DNA of 64,000 bases, taken from assembly GCA_905221605.1 (NCBI GenBank), contig CAJNDS010000555.1:1-64000 (forward strand), read 5' to 3'. The notes beneath the pieces are model-generated. The model saw only the letters and a program-made list of their open reading frames with translations. It made no database searches and was not told the origin of the DNA. The translations under genes were made by a program, and so were the position numbers. This stretch comes from Symbiodinium natans (lineage: Eukaryota; Sar; Dinophyceae; Suessiales; Symbiodiniaceae). Positions 19,440 to 30,642 of this stretch are shown here, piece after piece. Numbering within the stretch: position 1 is the stretch's first letter; every line of letters begins with the position of its first letter.

Positions 19440-21945
19440 GAATGCTAGGACATCTGTGTTGCATTTTGATGCTGCGCGCACGGTGCCGGGCGGGGCACTT
19501 TGGTATGGGTGCTGCAATGCAAAGACGATTGACTATTGTCCCAAAAGACTACTTCCTGAATAGTGCTGGGAAGTTTCCGTGGCGTTTGCATTTGGGGCGC
19601 TTGGTAAGTTGCTGCACTTTGGTATGGGTTCTTTTGCGAGGAATTGTAAAGTAGCGCTCTGCTGCAGGACTGTGTTCTGGGATTCTTGTGTGGCATTTTG
19701 ATCTGGGTGCATGGTCCTCGCTGGTGCACTTCGGTTTGGGTTCTTTGGCGAGGTGGTGCAAAGATTATTGTGCCAAAAGACTATTTCCAATAGTGCTGGG
19801 AAGTTTGCGTGACGTTTCTATTCTGGGCGGTTGGTAAGTACTAGCTGCTGCACTTTGGTATGAGTTCTTTTGCGAGGAATTGTGAATTGCCACTGTGCTG
19901 CAGGACTATGTGCTAGGATTCTTGTGTGGCATTTTGATTTTGGGCGCATGGTCCTGATGGTTCACCTGGGTATGGGTGCTTTGGTGAGGCATTGCAAACA
20001 CCTTTGTGCCGAATGAATGGGTTAGGAAGTTTGTCGCATTTTGATTTCGGGCGCGTGGCATTTTGATTTTGTGCGCATGGTCCAGGCTGGTGCATTTGGG
20101 TATGGGTGCTGTTGTAAGGCATGGCAAAGACCTTTGTGCCGAGTGAATGGTGCTAGGAAGTTGGTGTGGCGTTTTGATTTTGTGCGCATGGTACCGCTGG
20201 TGCACTTCGTTATGGGTGCTTTTGTGAGGCATTGCAGAGACCTTCATGCCCAGTGAATGGATCTAGGAAGTTTGCGTGGCATTTTGATTTTGGGCGTATG
20301 GTCCTGCTGGTCCACTTGGGTATGGGTGCTCTTGTGAGGCATTGCAAAGACCTTCGTGCCGAGTGAATAGAGCTAGGAAGATTGTGTGGCAGTTTGATTT
20401 TGGGCGCATGGTCCTGCTGGTGCACTTCGTTATGGGTGCTTTGGTGAGGCATTGCAGAGACCTTTGTGCCGAGTGAATGGTGCTAGGAAGTTTGTGTGGC
20501 ATTTTGATTTTGGGCGCATGGTCCTGCTGGTGCACCTCGTTATGGGTGCTTTTGTGAGGCATTGCAAAGACCTTCGTGCCGAGTGAATGGAAGTTTGTGC
20601 GGCATTTTGATTTTGGGCGCATGGTCCTGCTGGTGCACCTCGTTATGGGTGCTTTTGTGAGGCATTGCAAAGACCTTCGTGCCGAGTGAATGGAGCTAGG
20701 AAGTTTGTGTGGGATTTTGCACTTCCTTATGGGTGCTTTTGTGAGGCGTTGCCAAGGCATCAGGGGTTGTCTGTTTTTGTGCGTCAGCGAGTTGGAATTG
20801 TTGTTTTTGTGCCTGATTCCTGGAAGAGGTGTCTTTGGGTCGTACGGAACCCCACAGGCTCCATGTGAGCGTCCAAGAGAGGGCGGCGAAGCAAGTGGAA
20901 TTGGTTGTTTTTGCGCTTGATTCCTGGAGTTGGGTGGGTTTTTGCTTTATTTGGAGCGTGGGCATGCTAAGAAGTCAGTTCAACGATGCCTCGGCACACG
21001 AACTCCGACAGTTCTCTGCCGAGTGAATGGATCTAGGAAGTTTGCGTGGCATTTTGATTTTGGGCGTATGGTCCTGCTGGTCCACTTGGGTATGGGTGCT
21101 CTTGTGAGGCATTGCAAAGACCTTCGTGCCGAGTGAATAGAGCTAGGAAGATTGTGTGGCAGTTTGATTTTGGGCGCATGGTCCTGCTGGTGCACTTCGT
21201 TATGGGTGCTTTGGTGAGGCATTGCAAAGACCTTTGTGCCGAGTGAATGGTGCTAGGAAGTTTGTGCGGCATTTTGATTTTGGGCGCATGGTCCTGCTGG
21301 TGCACCTCGTTATGGGTGCTTTTGTGAGGCATTGCAAAGACCTTCGTGCCGAGTGAATGGAGCTAGGAAGTTTGTGTGGGATTTTGCACTTCCTTATGGG
21401 TGCTTTTGTGAGGCGTTGCCAAGGCATCAGGGGTTGTCTGTTTTTGTGCGTCAGCGAGTGGCGGTGTTTTTGTGCCTGATTCCTGTGGTCGTACGGAACA
21501 CAGGCTCCATGTGAGCGTCCAAGAGAGGGCGGCGAATGGAATTGGGCTTTTGCTTTTTTGGTGGAAGGTGGGACACCAGAGTTTGTGCCGAGTGAATGGT
21601 GCTAGGAAGTTTGTGTGGCATTTTGATTTTGGGCGCATGGTCCTGCTGGTGCACCTCGTTATGGGTGCTTTTGTGAGGCATTGCAAAGACCTTCGTGCCG
21701 AGTGAATAGAGCTAGGAAGTTTGTGTGGCATTTTGATTTTGGGCGCATGGTCCTGCTGGTGCACTTCGTTATGGGTGCTTTGGTGAGGCATTGCAGAGAC
21801 CTTTGTGCCGAGTGAATGGTGCTAGGAAGTTTGTGTGGCATTTTGATTGTGGGCGCATGGTCCTGCTGGTGCACTTCGTCATGGGTGCTTTTGTGAGGCA
21901 TTGCAAAGACCTTCGTGCCGAGTGTATGGAGGAGCTAGGAAGTAT
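19440..21945. repeat. 110-bp satellite array with higher-order repeats
   Basis: Core words are GGCATTGCAAAGACCTTCGTG, GAGTGAATGG.GCTAGGAAG, GGCATTTTGATTTTGGGCGC and TGCACTTCGTTATGGGTGC. Successive copies start at 20,231, 20,341, 20,451 and 20,561, giving 110 bp. Units left of ~20,000 are more diverged. A composite block with two non-satellite inserts (~20,756-21,017 and ~21,420-21,585) repeats at ~770 bp (20,248 versus 21,018). 110 is not a multiple of 3, so the Lys/His/Pro-rich minus-strand frames cycle through all phases and are not genes. Confidence 0.92.
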
Positions 21946-23792
21946 GTGTGGCATTTGGTGATTTCTGCTATGCCCGGGCCCAGCGGCTGACTGGGCTTTT
22001 GCGTGGCAAGGTGGGACCGGTTCGGGCTTAGGCTGATCACGAGCCGTTGATGACAGCTTTGTCCGGAAGCCGGTGTTCAAACTGGTAGCCCATACCTACT
22101 TAAGGCCTCCCAAACCCCAAGCCCTCAAACCTCCGAAAGAACCGTACGGTTTAGGGTTGGGGTGTAGGGCTTAGGGACCCTAAACCCTAAACCCCAAAGC
22201 CTGGCTCCGTCGCTCATTGCCTGCTCGGCCGAGGCGGAGGGCCGCTGTTCCTACTGCGTCGGATGGTGCGCCAGTCTTGAGCTTGCTGTTTTCAAGCTGG
22301 GTTCTCTTGAAACTGAGTTCTCGGTTCTGTTCACTCCTAGTGGTTCTAATGTCGTGAAACGAAGGATCCCAGTACTGGGGGTGTTAAAGGCTCCCCGTAG
22401 TTTTCTGAATTCAGAAAGTTGGGACTCTTGGGCTTGGGCTTCTGTTCCTCCGTAGCTTGGCCCTCGGATTTTGAAGCCTGAAGAAAAAACGCAGGCGACT
22501 TAGTAAGTAAGGTTATGAGTACTACTGCAGTTGGGTTCACGGGTCGTGTAAGCTCCCGACGACCTTGGGGTTTAGGATTTTAACTGGGGCCCTTACTTAT
22601 GAGACTGAGATGGCGACACTCCTGGATTGTCCGATCCAGAGCTACCAGCACCCGTTCATGTAAGGACTTGGGTTTCGGGGCTATGCACACTGCCGAACCT
22701 ACTAGCCATGATGCAGTCTGGTTTCACTGCTCTGTTCTGCTACCGTAGTTGCCACACTAGTGGTAAACACACCAATCATCATTATTCATCATGGTTATGC
22801 CAGCATTCCAGGCAGTGTCCGTAGTACAGTGACTTCAATCGGTAGCTGAATGACGCTTGCTGCCGTCAGTCGCGCGTCATTTTGTGCATCGGCTTTGCTG
22901 TTGCCATGACTGTCATCATGATAGCATCGCGCATGCTGTCAACATCACCGTCAGTGCCACTATCCTTACCCTCGTTGTCATGTTCATCCGTGCAACATCT
23001 TGCAGTCGTGTGTCGCGCGGCGATGCATGTGCTGCTGCCGCATGTGGTGATGATTGGTTTTGGCATCTTCATCATTCGAGTCGCTGAGAAGCTGTTTGTC
23101 TTTTTCCGCGCTCCACAATGTTGTCCTGCCCGTTGCGAGCGGTAGACAAGCACAGTTGCTGCGAGAAGCTCCCTGTTGGATCCCTGAGATCCCTTTGTCT
23201 TCCTTCTTGGTCACCGTCGGAGCCCTGATGGCCGAGGTGCCCAAACGGGGGGGGGGGGGCTTGGCGGAGATCGGTTTCTGTCCTTCTTGAGGGCGTCGTC
23301 GGCTTGAGGGTCGTAACGGTCTTGGCTCTAGGATCATAACTTCTGCTGCTTCCGGGGGCCACGGGACCAAAAAGGAGCCACTTGTAGCCGCTCGAAAGGG
23401 ATTCAAGCGTTTGAACACAAGGAAACTCTAAACCCTCAACCCGGGCAGGTTCGGCAGATGTGGTTCATTGCCGTGGTCGTCCCGAGCTCGGTGATACTGC
23501 CCTGCTCCCGAAGATGCGTCAGGGAGTAGAGACTACCGGGACTACCGTTTTGGCCTGGTTTTCGAAATTCCAGTTTGCATATGAATTCAGGTTTTTAGTC
23601 GGTGTTTCAGCGTGCAGGATTGCGGATTTAGGGCTTAGACTTTGGCTTTGGGGGGTCGAGGTTGGTATTTCTGAAGGTTTCGCATGGGCGGGAGTTCCGG
23701 CAAAATCTGGACAGATCCCGAAAGATCCCTAGATAGTGGGACGATCGCACGAACAGCGAAGCTCCTGCTCAAGAACACCCCCCCACCCCTGA
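21946..23792. other. Intergenic, no recognised gene
   Basis: A CCCTAAA/TTTAGGG-rich patch lies at 22,108-22,200 and a run of ten or more G at ~23,248. Short open frames at 22,860-23,420 have no motif I recognise. Confidence 0.4.
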
Positions 23793-26080
23793 GTTTGGAC
23801 CCATGGACTTCGAAACCGACCCGACACACTAGAAGCCAACGCCCCAAAGCCCTTGTAAGACCTAGGAAGGTCTCTTACACAAAAACGCCGCATAGACTGT
23901 CTATTGTCAAGGACTACAAGAAGCCTTAGCAAAAGGGGATCTTAAGACCTTAAGATGTAGAAGATAAATCAGATAAATAAGATCTAGAAGATATATAATC
24001 GATATATATATATATATTTTTTTTTTTTAATAAAATACATTATAGTTATTAAATGCCAGTCAGGTGATCTGTTTGAACTACGCCGGCCTCCCGAACGTGC
24101 CGCTCATGCGCTTGGCTTCCGGGCCCGACCCTGAGGGGTGCGGAAGCTTTTTTTTTTGTTGCTTTTGTAGGGGTTAGGGAGGATGAGGGTTTAGGGTTCA
24201 GGGGTTTAGGGTGTTTAGGCCTTTGGGTTTGGGGTGTTTGTAAGGGCTTCGGACGGTGATGTAAGGAATGTAAGGGCTGTGTAGGAGGTTTTTGTGTGTG
24301 GGCTGTCAGCTTGGCCGTATGATGGATACACGTCGCTGCATCGGCTGGTGCAAGAGATTGCCTTTGACAGGGAGAATGTTTCCAGTCCTTGGGTTTCGCA
24401 AGGGTTGTCGCAGCTCTTTAGTACTTTTTCCGGTGTTGGGTTTAGGGCTTTTGTGCTTCAGCGTGGGGTTGGGGGTCTTACTAACTGTCGTTCATGTTTC
24501 ATTGAGGAATTCATAGGGGTAGTTGCGGGGTTTCAACTTTTCTGCATTTTCATAGGTTTTTTGCAAGTTTAAGGGGTTTCTGAAGCCAGAGTGAGATTTC
24601 AGGGTGTTGCTGCAGTGCATCCGGTTTGGGAAACAAGGTGCTACTGCGAGTGTCCCATGTGTTTCACATCTCACTCCAACTTCCCATGTCGGTGCCTTCA
24701 ATAACGATCCGCGAAACGGATCCCTGTTATGTGGAAGCGTGTGGTTCTAGTTGAGATCTGAGCTGCCACGACCCTCCGCAGGGTCGCACCGCCTGGTCGA
24801 GTGGGTGAGGCCGGGAGAATCCTCTGCGAGCTCGGCTAAACTTTTCAAAATCCGCGGTAAAATCCTTGCGGCAAGAAAGGTGTCGGCAGTGGCTGCAACG
24901 CTAGCAATCAATACCGCTCTCGGAAAATTTGATCCCTCCCTGTGCCGTGAACCTGGAGATTAGGATGCTTATTATTGTAGAACGACAGCAGGGAGCAGCG
25001 CAGAGTGCAAGAAACCCGTCACTAATCCCTGGCAACACTCCATATGAAGCATTGTGGGAGACTGGCAAAATCCGATTAAATCCGAGTGGATCCTTATCAA
25101 ACCCGTCTAAACCTGGAGACCCACCCTCAACCCTAAACCCTAAACCCTAAACCCTATATTTTGAAGACCTCAGCAAAGCCTGGCCGAAACAGGCGCTGAG
25201 CTCCATCGGCATTGCAGCCCAGCTCGCCAGCCTCATCGGCAATGCGGCTTGGACCGACCCCTCATGCACTACAGCAGGGCAATAACGATCATGCCAATAA
25301 TGATGGTGCTGTATGTCACTACAAATATGATGATCATGCTAACAATGGTGAGGTATGTTGCGTTTGGGAGGCGGAAGAGAGAAGCCAGCCTGGGAGGGAT
25401 TGCGTTTGACAGTCCTTACGAAGCTTGTTTGGAGGCTCTTCTGACTGTTAAGTTTAAAACGTCCGTGTAGTGCCCCTGCAGTCTTTCTTAACAGTGTCAA
25501 ATACAAACCCTCAGCCCAGATTGCCGTGGCGATCCTGAACCGATGGCTCATGAGCACGGATCTCTACGATCCCCTCTGGCGGCTTCGTTGCACGAAGAGG
25601 AGGGGCTTCAGGTTCTCGAGGCCCCAACAGGGTGAAATGGGAGGTTTTACAAGAGTCCAAAGGGGTATCGTAGGTATCTAGGCAGGGTTGTTTTGTACAC
25701 GAAGCGTACGATCATTGTAAGCAGTTCGTGTATTTTACTGCAAGTTCCCTTCGATCCATTTCATCACGCGCCTGTCCACCCAAGGATCTACTATCCTGCA
25801 TGTGGCACACTCTCGCTGTGCGCTCATCCCGCTGATCGGGAGCGAGCGTCAATTCTTGGAGGGGGCTTCTTCCGTTTGGCAGTTCGAGCGTCGTTGGGGG
25901 TCAGCCTATTCCCTGAGCCATGAACCCAAAATCGCCAATCTCTGTATCTTTTTGCCACCACAGCCAGGACTCCTCGTGGCGGTTGGGGTTCCGCAAGCGG
26001 TGACCTGCAGGCGCAGTGTGGGCTTGGGGTTTCGGGCTTGGCACATGCGTAGTTCTGACACGCAAACTGTTTTGGGCTGT
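23793..26080. repeat. Duplicated segment A, part 1 (matches 60,790-62,690)
   Basis: Collinear blocks: 23,793-23,870 with ~60,790-60,880; 24,060-24,700 with 60,966-61,440; 24,760-25,110 with ~61,490-61,850; 25,180-26,080 with 61,848-62,686. Identity rises to almost complete over the last 550 bp. It holds no convincing gene; 23,940-24,060 is AT-rich with (AT)n and a poly-T run. Confidence 0.85.
25128..25162. repeat. Short perfect (CCCTAAA)n tract
   Basis: About four consecutive CCCTAAA units, the cleanest telomere-like run in the window. Confidence 0.8.
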
Positions 26081-26134
26081 CGGTAATGGAAAGCCCATAT
26101 TGGGGGGACGTTAACCACCCAGGAACCTGCAAGT

Positions 26135-26236
26135 GGGAGTTTCCGAAAATATAGGGATTCCAATACAGTACCTAAATCGTAGGATCCTTATTCTAAGGAC
26201 CCCCAAATAAAGTACCCCTGGTTTTCGGAAACTCCC
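26135..26236. mobile_element. 102-bp MITE-like element with 15-bp perfect inverted ends
   Basis: GGGAGTTTCCGAAAA at 26,135-26,149 is the exact reverse complement of TTTTCGGAAACTCCC at 26,222-26,236. The AT-richer interior has a small CCTTATTCTAAGG hairpin. It lies between two duplicated blocks. I see no target duplication, so a simple foldback is possible. Confidence 0.5.
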
Positions 26237-26269
26237 CAGCAGACTGAAGATTTGAAACCCTTCCCGAAG

Positions 26270-28050
26270 TTGGCTTCAGCCCCAAGCCAGGCGCTTTGCT
26301 TCCGTTAATGTCAGCGGTGAGTCGCGATCCAGGCCTCGGAAACTCTGCGAATGGCAGCTTCCCAGTGTCACGTTTAAAGCAGGGGCCAAACCGTCACGGC
26401 AGGGCTTCGGGATCCACGGTACAATCATACAGGGCCTTTGAGAGGACATTTCTGTGTATCATTCTTATCTCACCTTTGAAGGTGTCGCGCAGGGCACAGC
26501 CCCGAGCTGCGCACAGATTTCGAGCCCCCTCGGTGCTGGGGTTTCCCCATCGCCTTCTCAGAGTTGTTGCTGCTTTTGGGAAGCTGATGGACCTCAGGAG
26601 AGGGTATGTTAAGAACGCTGAGTTCAGAACGCGGCGGACTAAGGCAGTAAAGCGGAAGAGTCAACACCAAAACCTGCAGTCTTGCGCCGTCAGATCCGAA
26701 GCCCAACGCTTAACTCCGTAATCGCTGCAACCCCCAGACCCTAAGCCTAAATCAATACCTCGAGCCGTAAGAGCTAAAAGCTTCACGTCCTGAAGTCCGA
26801 GACCAAAAAGGCCTAAGCCCTAAACCTTGACAGCCCTTAACCCTAAAGCCTTTAGCAAGAACCTGGGCGTCTGAAAAACCCGAGCACCTCGAAGTTTCAG
26901 CGGGCGCAAACGAGTGGCCAAAGAGCCCAGGAGCGCGATGTCTGTCTGGTCACATGGCAAGGGGTCCCAAACCGCGGGTTCTCTAGGTGTTGCATAGGGC
27001 TCCATAGGAGTCCTGGTGTATGTTTACACAAGGTTCTTCAGGGTTCTTGAAGGGTTCGTTAAGAGTTCTGACGTTGAGCTTTTCGGAGCTTCGAGTGCCT
27101 AAAGCCCTGCATCCTAAACCCTAAGCCGTAGGATTCAAGCTCAGAGATTGAGCAGTTCTGAACTTCTGGATATCTCACTCTCTGAGCCTAAACCCGGCAG
27201 CCTAAACCCCCGACAGCGAAGCAAGAGCCCAGATTCCAAAACCCCTGCAGTAGTTTCGCAAGCCAGAGCAAATTGAGACAAGACAGATCGCCTTATCAGT
27301 TTAGATCTGGTGCGCCCTCTACCGAAGGTGGGGGTGGGCCGGATTCTGCCGGTTCTGCACAGGAGCTTGCAGAAGCCCGGCCCCAAAGGTGAAGAGAAGC
27401 GGAAGCCGGAAGCCTGCGAAGCCTGCCTTCGAGGGGGCGTTTTCAGCCTCATAGCTCACTTCTACTTCTCCGGCGCAAAGCCCATATGGAATTTAAGACC
27501 TAAGCACAAACTTGCCAAGAGCTTGGGCCGGCGGCTGCAACCTGCAAGAAGTCAAGAAGGGTCCAAAACAGGTGCGCCTGCGATGGAGGTGTTTGGGGGG
27601 AATCCCGGACGAGAGCCTGAATGTGGACCTCTGGCAAACAGCACGCCTTGCCTTCAGAATCCCTCTCAATTGTCTTCCTCGTTCTGCGAAGCAGAGCCAT
27701 TCATCGAGGGTCCACGTCATGCCTGGGGTCCTAGATCCCATGGCTTCATCTCAGCTTCTGAGGCCATGTCTGGCTCAAGGCATCTCTTGCTCATGACTTG
27801 TCTTGCCCTCGTCTGAGAGATTCGTGGCGCCGGGTCTGGTGTTGTACATAAGTCTGTTCGGTACAACACAGAAGTCCAAAGTCTGTTGTCTTTCATCGTG
27901 GTGATGGTGATGCTTAGCAGGCAACGCCTCACGGGAATCCAGAGCTCGCTGGGGAGCAAAGCCGTGGCCATGAAGCCACGAGCCGGCGACGGCAGGCCGC
28001 CTGGTCCGCGCGGTCTGGGTGTCTAAGCTTCAGGATGTTCACTGCACCTA
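26270..28050. repeat. Duplicated segment A, part 2 (matches ~56,800-58,240)
   Basis: 26,270-26,600 matches ~56,800-57,090 with scattered changes. 26,870-28,020 matches ~57,110-58,240 at high identity, with short indels (e.g. ~20 extra bases in A near 27,690). Long frames inside (27,310-27,816) are broken differently in the two copies, arguing against a conserved gene. Confidence 0.85.
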
Positions 28051-28076
28051 GTTGACCCACTTGCGGAGGAGGAGGA

Positions 28077-28134
<58 letters not shown>
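28077..28134. repeat. (TG)n microsatellite
   Basis: Nearly pure GT dinucleotide with one A. The equivalent place in copy B (~58,250) lacks it. Confidence 0.95.
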
Positions 28135-28136
<2 letters not shown>

Positions 28137-28429
28137 TTTTCTTGTTTGGGGAGACCAGCTAATGACTGCCCATCCCTGCATCGCAGCATGCGCTTGCGGC
28201 TGTATTCCGTGATCGCGAACAAATCCTATGGGATCTCCGTAAAGCAAAATCCCAAGCCCTCGGAGCCGATTTCCTGAGGCCCCACAAGTAGACGCTGGCT
28301 TCGTCGCATGGTGCGCGTAGTAACTGGTAGTACTTTTCGGGCAGTGGCATGTGTACATCTGCGCATGCCCTGGAAGGTGCGATAAGGTGCGTCCATGCCA
28401 CAGGCACATCCGCCATGGTCTCAGGTCTT

Positions 28430-28625
28430 AGTGAGAGGCATGTCGCAGACGCAAAGTGAGCTGATCTGCTCACGTTTTGCTTTTACAAAATCACCTTGCA
28501 GTTTGAGCCTTCAAACCCGTCAAGCCCCCATTAGCAGCTTGGGTTTCGCCTGTGTCAGATGCAGTGCCTGGTGAGTCTCATCTTATTGACAGTCGCACTC
28601 GCGCAGGAACCCGAAACGTGCGTGT
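28430..28625. repeat. Duplicated segment A, part 3: leader and first codons of the EF-hand gene
   Basis: Matches 60,570-60,787: GAGAGGCATGTCGCA, TTACAAAATCAC, and the ATG with the signal-peptide codons through GAACCCGAAACGTG. Conservation spans both the non-coding leader and the N-terminus. CTTGCAG near 28,495-28,501 is a possible acceptor for leader trans-splicing. Confidence 0.8.
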
Positions 28626-30223
28626 CGAATGTTGAAGAAGAGTCGTCGTTGCTGGCGGCTGCAGCGCGGAGGAGCGGCAACAAGACCCACGTGACGGAAA
28701 GCAAGTTTGCACGAACGGATGACAACATCACCGTCCTGAACGTCACGGTAATCCCTCAGAGCCCCGAAGAGGGATTGGCCTTCGATCGTGATCACTTCGC
28801 TGCACTGGATGCCGATGGAGATGGCAACCTGGCAGCCTCCGAGATCCAAGCTGGCTGGTTCAGTAGCAAGAAGATTTCGGAGCTCGAGCACGAGGGCACC
28901 TTGAATGTGTCGGCTTCAGCCCTGAGGCTCTCAATGCAAGAAGTCCAGGACATCATTCGCCGTGGCGACCGAGACAACAGCGGCACGCTGACATTCGAGG
29001 AATTGGAGACTGTGCTCAGCAGAGAACCCAGTCCCGTGGCAATGACGCAGGTGAACACATCGTCGATTCCCTGCGTAAACACCAACAGCTGGGAAGGCTG
29101 GAAGACCTGTCAGCGGGCGGTTAAAGTGTTCTTCGAGTGCAACTGCAAATGGGAGTGGGAATGCCGCGGCTTCATGTGCTCAGAGGGGCTCAATGTCTGG
29201 AAGTGCGACCAATGCTTCAACTGGGGGAGCGAGCCCTACCAGTGTTGGGGGACAATTACTAGCCAGGTCTTTGCAGGCTTTGAATCCTGTTTGACGGCAA
29301 TCACCAACGAAATCAAGAAGAAGGTGCCCGAGGACTTGTTGAAGGTTGTCGACCTCATCGTCGGTTGTGGCCTGGATGCTGATGCGTGTGCCAAAAAGAT
29401 CCGCGAGAGCCTCCAACAGCTTGGCAACATCGTTGGTGAGTGGTTGGAAAAGAACTTGAACCAGATCAGCGCAACAGCTTCGGCAGAGTTTAACAAACTT
29501 GAGGCTCGAGCAACTTCTGCTGTGAACTCCATCCAGGGGATCGGGGACAAAGTGCAGCGTTCGATCACAGAGGTGGGCAAGTTCTTTTCAGGCACTGCGC
29601 CTGCTGCCAACACAAACGACTACCGGTTGACAGACAGTGAAATGTGCACGCCTGACGGCGCAGGGAGGCCCGACTTCTCTATTTCGGATTGTGGCGTTTG
29701 GGATGCAATGAAGAAGCTCGTCGACGAGGCGGTTCAGGTCTGGACCATCGACAACAACTTCAAGAGCGTGGTGGACAAGATGAAGCAATGCATCGAGAAA
29801 AAGTCTTCCGGTTTCCCAACGCCCTTTATGCAGATCAGCATGACCAAAGTCTGCATTCCGAACACCATCAAGGAGCCGGTGAACGCGATCGTATCGACCC
29901 TCCGCGCTTCCGTTGCGCTGGGGGAGTCTTCAGGCTTTATTCAGGACGTGCAGAGCATCACTAAAAAGCTCACCTCAATCGCTGGGAACCATCTTTCGCT
30001 CATGCAGGATCGGGGGCTGGTTGCCATGTCCTCAGGCTCGCAATTGAGGTGCAGCGACTTCGGCATGATCGTGGCCGAGGCTGCTTTGGCGTCTTCCGCT
30101 CCCAACACTCACGCTGCCGTTCCCATCATCCTCCAGGGTCGCTATATGTGCATTGGTGGCCTGGTGACTGAGCACATTTCCGTCAACGTCGGTCTTGACT
30201 GGGCCGCTCAGCTCACAGGATGA
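28559..30223 (+). CDS. Secreted EF-hand calcium-binding protein, otherwise unknown
   Basis: 554 codons without an intron. Residues 1-16 are a signal peptide (hydrophobic core, likely cleavage after ALA-Q), placing the protein in the secretory route. Two canonical EF-hand loops: D84-A-D-G-D-G-N-L-A-A-S-E95 and D137-R-D-N-S-G-T-L-T-F-E-E148, each with acidic residues at 1, 3 and 12. Residues ~175-235 are rich in Cys and Trp (NCKWEWEC, CDQCFNWG), so probably disulphide-linked. Residues ~260-350 are helical, with a possible coiled coil. The C-terminal ~200 residues have paired cysteines and a hydrophobic end. ATG 28,559 is supported by the signal peptide and by the copy at 60,724. I do not recognise the family beyond the EF-hands. 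The stop overlaps the next ATG (ATGA at 30,220). Confidence 0.85.
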   Translation: MQCLVSLILLTVALAQEPETCVSNVEEESSLLAAAARRSGNKTHVTESKFARTDDNITVLNVTVIPQSPEEGLAFDRDHFAALDADGDGNLAASEIQAGWFSSKKISELEHEGTLNVSASALRLSMQEVQDIIRRGDRDNSGTLTFEELETVLSREPSPVAMTQVNTSSIPCVNTNSWEGWKTCQRAVKVFFECNCKWEWECRGFMCSEGLNVWKCDQCFNWGSEPYQCWGTITSQVFAGFESCLTAITNEIKKKVPEDLLKVVDLIVGCGLDADACAKKIRESLQQLGNIVGEWLEKNLNQISATASAEFNKLEARATSAVNSIQGIGDKVQRSITEVGKFFSGTAPAANTNDYRLTDSEMCTPDGAGRPDFSISDCGVWDAMKKLVDEAVQVWTIDNNFKSVVDKMKQCIEKKSSGFPTPFMQISMTKVCIPNTIKEPVNAIVSTLRASVALGESSGFIQDVQSITKKLTSIAGNHLSLMQDRGLVAMSSGSQLRCSDFGMIVAEAALASSAPNTHAAVPIILQGRYMCIGGLVTEHISVNVGLDWAAQLTG

Positions 30224-30642
30224 AGTGGAGCTTGAGCTTCAAGCTGGGTAGGCCCAGCTCCAACTCTTGCCTTTGTGTCGCTTTAGCTTTAACCGAGGAC
30301 TTCCTCAAAGTTCTGACAGAAGACAACTCCTACAAAGCGACCTTCATTCTTGCTCTGGGATGGGGGCAGACGGCAAACGACAAGTTCTTCAGCTCTGGGG
30401 CGTTGATCAAATACAAGCATCCTACTGGGAAGGGCATCCTGGCTGAACTTAGGCGTTCCGCCCCTTGTTTGCTACAGGCTACAGCTCACAGCTCAGGTAT
30501 CGCCATTGATTACTTGCCCTTGATCAATGGCAAGGTCCCCAGCGTCAAGGGCTTCTATGCTACTCCACTCGCCTTGTCGGAATCGGCCACCTTCGAGGAG
30601 TGGCATCAAGATGCAGGGTCTCAAAGCCATTCAAAGCCTTGA
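30220..30642 (+). CDS. Hypothetical frame overlapping the EF-hand gene stop
   Basis: Begins at the ATG of the ATGA overlap, 140 codons. The middle looks protein-like (TFILALGWGQTANDKFF, IAIDYLPLINGKVPSVKGFY). It may be a C-terminal extension of the EF-hand protein after a frameshift or small intron (a GTAGGC...CTTTAG stretch lies at ~30,247-30,285) rather than a separate gene. No family recognised. Confidence 0.4.
   Translation: MKWSLSFKLGRPSSNSCLCVALALTEDFLKVLTEDNSYKATFILALGWGQTANDKFFSSGALIKYKHPTGKGILAELRRSAPCLLQATAHSSGIAIDYLPLINGKVPSVKGFYATPLALSESATFEEWHQDAGSQSHSKP

Noticed and set aside
19445-21901. Several minus frames with HKSTHNEVHQQDHAPKIK-like peptide repeats
   Set aside because: The unit is 110 bp, so the frame changes each unit and the same peptide appears in different phases; a satellite, not a gene.
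19440-21945. CRISPR-like regular repeats
   Set aside because: Units are 110 bp and contiguous, with no constant repeat and variable spacers; the genome is eukaryotic.
26135-26236. Calling this a confirmed transposon
   Set aside because: No target duplication and no second copy seen; kept only as MITE-like.
27310-27816. 168-codon plus frame conserved in both duplicate segments
   Set aside because: The copy at 57,531 differs by indels that change frame and length, and no motif is present.
28077-28409. His/Thr-rich frames
   Set aside because: Translation of the (TG)n repeat.
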